From an uncultured Candidatus Saccharibacteria bacterium (GTDB lineage Bacteria; Patescibacteriota; Saccharimonadia; Saccharimonadales; Saccharimonadaceae): a stretch of DNA of 36,022 nucleotides. The stretch lies in the NCBI GenBank assembly GCA_947253285.1, contig CAMXXV010000004.1:1-36022 (forward strand), read 5' to 3'. Position numbers and translations under genes: made by a program. Shown piece by piece: positions 31,171-36,022 of the stretch (positions are counted from its first letter, which is position 1; every line of letters starts with the position of its first letter). The notes beneath the pieces were generated by a model. The model did not search any database, was not told the DNA's origin, and worked only from the letters and a program-made list of their open reading frames with translations.

Positions 31171-31199
31171 ATAATACCCAACATCACGCTTAAGGTCAA
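31171..31199 (-). promoter_or_regulatory. Promoter of secreted tag protein 1
   Basis: TTGACC (31199-31194), 17-base spacer, TATTAT (31176-31171). The leader contains GATACATGCAG and TGTGTGCGCG, also found before tag protein 2. Confidence 0.8.
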
Positions 31200-31217
31200 T
31201 AGTCTACGTGCGCCAAT

Positions 31218-31236
31218 TTATCGTAATGTTTGCAAC
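31218..31236 (-). promoter_or_regulatory. Conserved upstream box (copy 1)
   Basis: GTTGCAAACATTACGATAA on the minus strand, 18 bases upstream of the -35 box. A copy differing at 2 of 19 bases occupies the matching place before tag protein 2. Candidate activator site. Confidence 0.45.
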
Positions 31237-31281
31237 AACCGAACCACCAAGCCGCGTACATCAAGCGGCACACATAGTTCA

Positions 31282-31315
31282 CCAAAACCAAAACCGCCAC
31301 CCCGTGGGATGGCGG
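31282..31315 (-). terminator. Terminator of secreted tag protein 2
   Basis: Minus-strand stem CCGCCATCCC / GGGTGGCGG with tail TTTTGGTTTTGG. Confidence 0.8.
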
Positions 31316-31350
31316 TAATGTACTGCAAACGTAAAGTTAACTTTTACAGA

Positions 31351-32616
31351 TTAGAATTCGTAACCGGTGTTAGGTGCACCAAACTTGTGGTGACCCTTCT
31401 TGACCTGTTGCTGACCCTTAGGAGCGTCCTTAGAAGCATCCTTGCCAGCGCTAGGCTGAGTCTTGCTTTCTGGGGTTACGACAGGAGTCTCAGCATTCTT
31501 CTTAGCTGGGGTCTCTGGAGTCTTCTTACCCTGCTCTTCCTTGGTCAAGCTAGGATAAGCGTTGAGCTCGTTATCGTCATTTGAGAACTCTGGGTAATCC
31601 AATAGATGGTCGTCGCTGCTATCAGCTGGAGTTGGCTTAACTGGAGCTGGAGTTGGCTTAGCAGCAGCCTTTAGACCTTCACGTACTAGGTTTGCTAGTG
31701 CAGCAAAGGTTGACTTCTTGCTCTCACGAACATTCTTTGCAACAAGGTTAAGACCCTTACTCTCAGCAAACTTCGCTAGGTTCTCCTTAGCGGTATCATA
31801 AGCCTTGACTGAATCAGCATGAGTCTTTTCAGCGTCAGCACCAGCCTTCTCTAATCCAGCTAGCTCAGCTAAAACCTTGGCATCAGCCTGCGTCTTTGGC
31901 AAAGCCTCGCGTACTAGGTTTGCTAATGCAGCAAAGGTTGACTTCTTGCTATCGCGAACCTGCTTGGCAACAAGGTTAAGCTTCTTACCCTCAGCAAACT
32001 TCGCTAGGTTCTCCTTAGCGGTTTTAACACCATCGTTGGCTTTATCATAGTCAGTTGTATCGGCTTCCTCGCCCTGGCCAGTATTACCCCACAATTCTTT
32101 AAGGATTTCATCCGCATTGGCTTTAGCGTCAGCACCAGCCTTCTCTAATCCAGCTAGCTCAGCTAAAACCTTGGCATCAGCCTGCGTCTTTGGCAAAGCC
32201 TCGCGTACTAGGTTTGCTAATGCAGCAAAGGTTGACTTCTTGCTCTCACGAACATTCTTTGCAACAAGGTTAAGACCCTTACTCTCAGCAAACTTCGCCA
32301 AGTTCTCCTTAGCAGTATCATAAGCCTTGACTGACTTTTCAGCCTCAGTACCAGCCTTCTCTAGGTCGGCTAGCTGAGCCATGTCATCTTTAGCTTCTGG
32401 CTTGGCCTCTGGCTTAGCTTCTGGCTTAGCCTCCGACTTGGCGCAGAACGAACCGTTAAAAGTCTCACCCTTAGGGCACACGGTGTCACTTAACTCAAAC
32501 TCCTTATCAGCGTTAGCAGCACCAGCCATTGGCAATACTGAAACTAGACCAAGGGCTAGAGTACCGAAGGCTACAACACCCGCAGATACGACGTTTAAGT
32601 AATTACGCTTACTCAT
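31351..32616 (-). CDS. Secreted tag protein 2 with three internal helical modules and APNTGYEF end
   Basis: 421 residues. The signal peptide is nearly identical to that of tag protein 1. A small Cys pair (CPKGETFNGSFC, 47-58) and a KPEA stalk follow. A helical module starting AYDTAKENLAKFAESKGLNL and continuing to LANLVRE occurs three times (about 97-163, 199-263, 271-318). Next come a Pro-rich spacer, an acidic DDHLLDYPEFSNDDNEL segment shared with tag protein 3, and the common end KKGHHKFGAPNTGYEF. The repeats look like a length-variable helical rod displayed outside the cell (inference). The family is not recognised. GAAGGAG lies about 8 bases before the ATG. Confidence 0.82.
   Translation of the reverse strand: MSKRNYLNVVSAGVVAFGTLALGLVSVLPMAGAANADKEFELSDTVCPKGETFNGSFCAKSEAKPEAKPEAKPEAKDDMAQLADLEKAGTEAEKSVKAYDTAKENLAKFAESKGLNLVAKNVRESKKSTFAALANLVREALPKTQADAKVLAELAGLEKAGADAKANADEILKELWGNTGQGEEADTTDYDKANDGVKTAKENLAKFAEGKKLNLVAKQVRDSKKSTFAALANLVREALPKTQADAKVLAELAGLEKAGADAEKTHADSVKAYDTAKENLAKFAESKGLNLVAKNVRESKKSTFAALANLVREGLKAAAKPTPAPVKPTPADSSDDHLLDYPEFSNDDNELNAYPSLTKEEQGKKTPETPAKKNAETPVVTPESKTQPSAGKDASKDAPKGQQQVKKGHHKFGAPNTGYEF
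31663..32328 (-). repeat. Triplicated ~145-200-base coding module in tag protein 2
   Basis: Copies at about 32128-32328, 31828-32022 and 31663-31806, nearly identical in DNA over the NLAKFAE...KSTFAALANLVRE part. A fourth, single copy occurs in tag protein 3 (about 33372-33515). Units keep the frame, so copy-number change would lengthen or shorten the protein. Confidence 0.85.
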
Positions 32617-32690
32617 TCGTTATTCTCCTTCTTTAGATTAACTTCGCGCACACAGTAAATATATATTTATTATATTCTGCATGTATCTTT

Positions 32691-32720
32691 ATATTACCCC
32701 CCACCGACAACCCATGTCAA
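32691..32720 (-). promoter_or_regulatory. Promoter of secreted tag protein 2
   Basis: TTGACA (32720-32715), 18-base spacer, TAATAT (32696-32691). The spacer holds a GGGGGG run next to the -10 box. The leader shares GATACATGCAG and TGTGTGCGCG with tag protein 1. Confidence 0.75.
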
Positions 32721-32737
32721 TATTTTAGACGAAAGCA

Positions 32738-32756
32738 TTATAGTAATATTTGCAAC
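32738..32756 (-). promoter_or_regulatory. Conserved upstream box (copy 2)
   Basis: GTTGCAAATATTACTATAA on the minus strand, 17 bases upstream of the -35 box; 17 of 19 bases match the box before tag protein 1. Confidence 0.45.
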
Positions 32757-32820
32757 GTTAGTGCTATTGGTTATCACCGACAAGAGGTATCGCGAGACAC
32801 CCTGCGGCATAATTTATAGT

Positions 32821-32854
32821 AAAACAAAAACCACCACCCTCTGCGGAGTGGTGG
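32821..32854 (-). terminator. Terminator of secreted tag protein 3
   Basis: Minus-strand stem CCACCACTCCGC / AGAGGGTGGTGG (imperfect inside) followed by TTTTTGTTTT. Confidence 0.85.
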
Positions 32855-32891
32855 TAATGTACTGCAAACGTAAAGTTAACTTTTTTACAGA

Positions 32892-34370
32892 TTAGAATTC
32901 GTAACCAGTGTTAGGTGCACCAAACTTGTGGTGACCCTTCTTGACCTGTTGCTGACCCTTAGGAGCGTCCTTGGTAGGGCCCTCAGTAGCAGCACCCTTG
33001 TCAGCGCTAGGCTTCTGAGCCTTGCTTTCTGGGGTTACGACAGGGTTATTAGCGTTCTTATCGCCTGAAATCTTTGGAGTCTTCTTATCTAAAGTCCTAG
33101 TACCCCGCTCTTTATTGCCTAAACCGAGATAAGCACCAAGCTCATTATCGTTATCTGGAAACTCTGGGTAATCCAATAGATGGTCGTCGCTGTCATCAGA
33201 TGGAGCTGGAGCTGGAGCCGGGTCAGCTGGAGTTGGAGCTGGGGTTGGGTCAGCCGGAGTTGGAGCTGGGGTTGGGTCAGCCGGAGTTGGAGCTGGGGTT
33301 GGAGCCGGAGCTGGGGTTGGGGTTGGAGCCGGAGCTGGAGCCGGAGCTGGAGCCGGAGCTGGCTTAGCAGCAGCAGCCTTTAGACCCTCACGTACTAGAT
33401 TTGCTAATGCAGCAAAAGTTGACTTCTTGCTGTCACGAACTTGCTTAGCAACAAGGTTAAGACCCTTACTCTCGGCAAACTTCGCTAGGCTTTCCTTCGC
33501 TGCAGCATATGCCTCATCAGCCTGTGCTGCAGCAGCGCGGTCGGCGCTAAGCTGCGCTTCTGCCTGATTCGCCGCCTCGTTGCTCGTCTGGTACGCCTTG
33601 CTAGAAACTTCTGCCTTGGCGTTAGCCTCCTTCGCGGTCTGCTCGGCCGCGCTTGACTCCTTGGCAGAATCAGCAGCCTTCGTCTTTGCCTGATTATATG
33701 TATCTTCAAGGGTCTTGATATATCGATAGTTATCCATCAAACCCATCACTGAAGTCTTTAGGCTGCCTTTGGTGTAGTCATCATTTAGCAGATCGCCAAA
33801 TTTGCTAGCTGCAGTGCTAAACGACAACTCCTTACTGCTGTCATCCAACTCCTTCACGGCATTATCCCAAACGTCGGCCTTGTCGGCCTTCACCTTGTTG
33901 TCCTTCTTGATATTGTTAAGAACACTCTTGAGAGCTTCGCGCCTCTCTTTAGGCATATTCTTCTTAAGAGCAGCGTTGAGCGTATCTTCATACTCCTTCC
34001 TAGTCTGCTTCTCGGTTTTAGCATCATTATCTGCGTTAGCCTTGGCAGTCTTCGCCTTCTCGTCTGCTGCATTCTTAGCAGCAGCATCAGTCTGCTGAGT
34101 CTGCTTCTTCGCCTCCGCCGCTTGACGCTTGGTCTGAGCGTTTTCGGTAGAAGTCTTCACCTTGGCCGCAGCAGCCTGCGCCTTAGCGTAGGCCTCCTTA
34201 CCGATAGCCTCAATGGAGTCTAAATCGTCTTTATTTCCTACTACTGGCGTATTACCGTCCGCAGCCTTTACTAACATAGGCATTGGCAAGATTGCCGTAG
34301 CACCCAAAGCTAATGTGCCCAATGCAACCATGCCGGTTGATACTAGGCGTAGATATTTGCGCTTAGTCAT
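32892..34370 (-). CDS. Secreted tag protein 3: coiled coil, helical module, Pro-rich stalk, APNTGYEF end
   Basis: 492 residues. Signal peptide MTKRKYLRLVSTGMVALGTL (cleaved near residue 35, diverged from the other three). Residues about 55-285 are Ala/Lys/Gln-rich with coiled-coil character (QTKRQAAEAKKQTQQTDAAA). One copy of the helical module of tag protein 2 follows (AKFAESKGLNLVAKQVRDSK), then a Pro/Ala/Thr stalk with a 9-residue repeat (TPAPTPADP), the DDHLLDYPEFPDNDNEL acidic segment and the common GHHKFGAPNTGYEF end. It looks like an extended secreted rod; partner and role are unknown. AAAGG lies 6 bases before the ATG. Confidence 0.82.
   Translation of the reverse strand: MTKRKYLRLVSTGMVALGTLALGATAILPMPMLVKAADGNTPVVGNKDDLDSIEAIGKEAYAKAQAAAAKVKTSTENAQTKRQAAEAKKQTQQTDAAAKNAADEKAKTAKANADNDAKTEKQTRKEYEDTLNAALKKNMPKERREALKSVLNNIKKDNKVKADKADVWDNAVKELDDSSKELSFSTAASKFGDLLNDDYTKGSLKTSVMGLMDNYRYIKTLEDTYNQAKTKAADSAKESSAAEQTAKEANAKAEVSSKAYQTSNEAANQAEAQLSADRAAAAQADEAYAAAKESLAKFAESKGLNLVAKQVRDSKKSTFAALANLVREGLKAAAAKPAPAPAPAPAPAPTPTPAPAPTPAPTPADPTPAPTPADPTPAPTPADPAPAPAPSDDSDDHLLDYPEFPDNDNELGAYLGLGNKERGTRTLDKKTPKISGDKNANNPVVTPESKAQKPSADKGAATEGPTKDAPKGQQQVKKGHHKFGAPNTGYEF
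33220..33300 (-). repeat. 27-base tandem repeat, three copies, in the Pro-rich stalk
   Basis: Units at 33220-33246, 33247-33273 and 33274-33300; copies 2 and 3 are identical and copy 1 differs by one base. Each codes for nine residues, so copy changes preserve the frame. Imperfect GGAGCCGGAGCT repeats follow. Confidence 0.9.
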
Positions 34371-34399
34371 TTCATCCTTTCTTCATTAAGTGCCCTATC

Positions 34400-34429
34400 A
34401 TTATAACTTATGTCTAATTAATTTCACAA
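34400..34429 (-). promoter_or_regulatory. Promoter of secreted tag protein 3
   Basis: TTGTGA (34429-34424), 18-base spacer, TATAAT (34405-34400). The leader is about 25 bases and differs from the other tag genes. The gap up to 34555 shows nothing else. Confidence 0.7.
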
Positions 34430-34555
34430 TATTTTTTAGGCAAATTGCCAACAAACCACAGTGGGAGTAAATACCGCACCAATGACGCCACCAAACGGTG
34501 TGGCTATGAGATGAGTAAGATAACAATAATCAGGATAATAATGTCTAGTACAATA

Positions 34556-34588
34556 AAACAAAAACCACCACCCCTTGCGGAGTGGTGG
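34556..34588 (-). terminator. Terminator of secreted tag protein 4
   Basis: Minus-strand stem CCACCACTCCGCAAGGGGTG region / GGTGGTGG followed by TTTTTGTTTTATTG; very like the terminator at 32821-32854. Confidence 0.85.
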
Positions 34589-34634
34589 CCACACCAGCTG
34601 CTACCAGTGTTAATGAATCATTAACTAGTGTAGA

Positions 34635-35246
34635 TTAGAATTCGTAACCGGTGTTAGGTGCACCAAACTTGTGGTGACCCTTCTTGACCTGTTGCTGACC
34701 CTTACCAGCGTCCTTAGCAGCACCCTTGTCGGCGCTAGGCTTCTGAGCCTTGCTTTCTGGGGTTGCGACAGGAGTCTCAGCATTCTTCTTAGCTGGGGTC
34801 TCTGGCTTAGTGGTTGAAGCGTTAGCATCAGCTGCAGGAGTATCGTCCTTAAGGCCAGTGCTTGAACCATTGCCAGTGTTATGAGCCTGAGAAATGGTAC
34901 CAGTCTCTGGGTTATACTGAGTGAATAGGTTTGAGTGGTTGTCCTCAACAGCATTCTTAGCAGGATGACCGTAGTTCTCGTTTACGTACCTATTGTTGTT
35001 AGGGTCGCGTGGAGTTTCCTCCTTTTGATCTAGCTTAAGCTTGTGAGCTACTTCCTCCTCCTGAGTCTTTGCATTAGGGTTGGCCTTAAGATTCTTGTAG
35101 TAATCTTCGCTGGTGGTAAACTCGTTGCTTGCTTCAGCAGCATTAGCGGCGCTAGCTACTGGTAAAACGGTAGCCAAACCTAGAGCTAAAGTACCGAAGG
35201 CCATTACACCTGCAGATACAACATTTAAGTAATTACGCTTACTCAT
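34635..35246 (-). CDS. Small secreted protein with C-terminal APNTGYEF tag (4)
   Basis: 203 residues. Signal peptide MSKRNYLNVVSAGVMAFGTL...SAANA, almost identical to tag proteins 1 and 2. The middle (about 36-140) is polar and unique, with EDYYKNLKANPNAKTQEEEV and a Gly/Asn/Thr-rich stretch; it has no cysteine. The end (KPETPAKKNAETPVATPESK onward) and KKGHHKFGAPNTGYEF are shared with the neighbours in DNA as well as protein. It is exported; function is unknown. AAAGGAT lies about 8 bases before the ATG. Confidence 0.82.
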   Translation of the reverse strand: MSKRNYLNVVSAGVMAFGTLALGLATVLPVASAANAAEASNEFTTSEDYYKNLKANPNAKTQEEEVAHKLKLDQKEETPRDPNNNRYVNENYGHPAKNAVEDNHSNLFTQYNPETGTISQAHNTGNGSSTGLKDDTPAADANASTTKPETPAKKNAETPVATPESKAQKPSADKGAAKDAGKGQQQVKKGHHKFGAPNTGYEF

Positions 35247-35367
35247 TTGTTTAATCCTTTCGTTAGATTAATTAGTTTAACATTTTGTGCGCACAATAGA
35301 TATTTGGATATTTATTATGCAGCAGCTGGTGTGATGACTGTAATCTACATTCATTACACTTACGTAT

Positions 35368-35396
35368 AGTGTACCGCACTTCCCTATTTTTTGCAA
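35368..35396 (-). promoter_or_regulatory. Promoter of secreted tag protein 4
   Basis: TTGCAA (35396-35391), 17-base spacer, TACACT (35373-35368). The leader of about 120 bases contains the perfect palindrome TTGTGCGCACAA (about 35285-35296), related to the TGTGTGCGCG element before tag proteins 1 and 2. Confidence 0.6.
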
Positions 35397-35436
35397 CCCC
35401 TCCTATTCGGCTTATGTAAAAATTACAATACCAACT

Positions 35437-35461
35437 CAAAACCCCGCACCATGGCGGGGTT
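35437..35461 (-). terminator. Terminator of the right-edge gene
   Basis: Minus-strand stem ACCCCGC-CATG-GTGCGGGGT (one mismatch) followed by TTTGAG. Confidence 0.75.
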
Positions 35462-35521
35462 TAATAGAGGTAGTTGGTTCACGCACTACTAGCTGCGTTA
35501 ACAAGTGTATTTATAACAAAT

Positions 35522-36022
35522 TTACTTTTGATTCTTGCCAAGCAATTCACGAATGTAAAGCTTGCGCGAAGTAACGGCTACTGCACCGGCGGCAATAAGC
35601 GCAATAATCAAGGCAGTAGTTGACTTGCTATAGGCCTGACCGTTGATGATAAAGTAACCTGAGTTAGGCGCGCGGTAACCACGGCCGTTCTTGCCGTAAC
35701 CGCGGCCACGATGGTTGCGCTGGTTGTCATCATTGCGATTCCCGCGGTCGTTATTGCCACGGTTGCGGTGATTGTTGCCGCCACGACGGCTGCCGCCGAA
35801 TCCGCTATCGCCACCATCATTGTCATTATCATCGGTGTCACCAGATGTGCTACCACCACGATGGTTGCCACCACGACGATGGCTACTAGCACCACCGCCA
35901 TCGACATCACTGTCACTGTCACCGTCACCACCCTTGTGTTCGGTGCTACCGTGGTCGGTATTGCCACCCTTGTGGTCGGTATTGCCATGGTCGCTATCAC
36001 CACCCTTGTGGTCGGTGCCACC
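35522..36022 (-). CDS. Gly/Asp/Asn/His-rich surface protein with APNSGY sorting signal (partial, 5' end outside)
   Basis: The minus-strand frame ending at TAA 35524-35522 is open to the right edge (166 codons) and has no start in the window. It codes for repeats such as GGNTDHGSTEHKGGD, then an Arg/Asn/Gly-rich part (RRGGNNHRNRGNNDRGNRND), then RGYRAPNSGYFIINGQAYS, a hydrophobic helix (TTALIIALIAAGAVAV) and a basic tail (SRKLYIRELLGKNQK). This is the tripartite sortase layout, with APNSG as the candidate motif, closely resembling APNTGY at the ends of the four neighbouring proteins. The repeat region is disordered and could bind metal through His/Asp (inference). The other long frame over the same DNA is a shadow. 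Confidence 0.8.
   Translation of the reverse strand, partial: GGTDHKGGDSDHGNTDHKGGNTDHGSTEHKGGDGDSDSDVDGGGASSHRRGGNHRGGSTSGDTDDNDNDGGDSGFGGSRRGGNNHRNRGNNDRGNRNDDNQRNHRGRGYGKNGRGYRAPNSGYFIINGQAYSKSTTALIIALIAAGAVAVTSRKLYIRELLGKNQK

Noticed and set aside
35608..36021. Long minus-strand frame rich in Val/Ala/Thr/Met at the right edge
   Set aside because: It is a shadow of the Gly/Asp/His-repeat gene ending at 35522; the other frame has the anchor, sorting motif and coherent repeats.
1..36022. Reverse transcriptase, Avd gene or template repeat of a diversity-generating retroelement inside the window
   Set aside because: No frame shows reverse-transcriptase motifs (YxDD) and no second copy of a variable region lies outside the paralogues; if present it must be elsewhere.
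1..36022. CRISPR array, tRNA, rRNA, insertion sequence or parS site
   Set aside because: No regularly spaced repeats, cloverleaf-like T-loop sequences, transposase frames or TGTTTCACGTGAAACA-like sites were seen.

Overview
The window looks like part of the genome of an ultra-small host-associated bacterium of the Candidate Phyla Radiation, most likely a Saccharibacteria (TM7)-type organism. This is inferred from gene content: a sortase-dependent Gram-positive-like surface, many large secreted proteins carrying a GFN(L/V)T...WGYR-type beta domain, a DUF5663-like small protein, very short leaders in front of housekeeping genes, and compact gene spacing. A release factor 2 with the SPF motif, together with TGA stop codons, indicates the standard bacterial code and so argues against the UGA-recoding CPR lineages. 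Nearly everything is on the minus strand.

Layout, left to right. (1) 1-3264: an operon, read leftwards, of a 17-codon leader ORF, a membrane-anchored sortase with a very long N-terminal tail, ftsE and the start of ftsX. (2) 3392-7654: two tandem paralogous secreted proteins with a C-type-lectin/formylglycine-generating-enzyme-like C-terminal domain (paralogues A and B). (3) 7657-11575: a housekeeping block of prfB, then parA-parB-LOG family protein. (4) 11665-17495: three more members of the secreted family (E, C, D). C is out of frame because of a run of ten G residues inside its signal peptide, a likely phase-variation switch. (5) 17616-21876: a two-gene operon of a membrane protein with a Pro/Thr-rich stalk and a DUF11-repeat wall protein ending in an AKTG-type sorting signal. 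(6) 21890-22996 (plus strand): a small unknown gene, a candidate small RNA and a DinJ/YafQ-type toxin-antitoxin pair. (7) 23048-26020: rpsA and infB. (8) 26050-29284: a second toxin-antitoxin pair with a short toxin, then a DUF5663-like gene and a large acidic coiled-coil protein. (9) 29333-30317: an IrrE/ImmA-like metalloprotease (plus strand) and a KGG-repeat stress protein (minus strand). (10) 30437-36022: four small secreted proteins with nearly identical signal peptides and an identical C-terminal GAPNTGYEF tag but different middles, then a partial gene at the right edge ending in APNSGY plus a membrane anchor.

How the parts may work together (inference): the window is dominated by cell-surface display. 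The sortase could act on the AKTG protein, on the APNSGY protein and perhaps on the tag-only APNTGY proteins. The A-E family provides secreted binding domains whose C-terminal surface codons are strongly diversified while their framework is conserved, a pattern also seen in proteins diversified by diversity-generating retroelements, although no reverse transcriptase or template repeat is visible here. Several single genes (prfB, parA, parB, 21926, 29369) have a -10 box only 6-10 bases before the start codon, so their mRNAs are probably leaderless or nearly so, whereas the surface genes have long leaders with strong ribosome binding sites.

No tRNA, rRNA, CRISPR array, insertion sequence or origin was recognised. 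No gene-free stretch exceeds about 300 bases; the longest (5324-5610, 8743-9028, 34371-34634, 35247-35521) hold the promoters, terminators and inverted repeats listed below.
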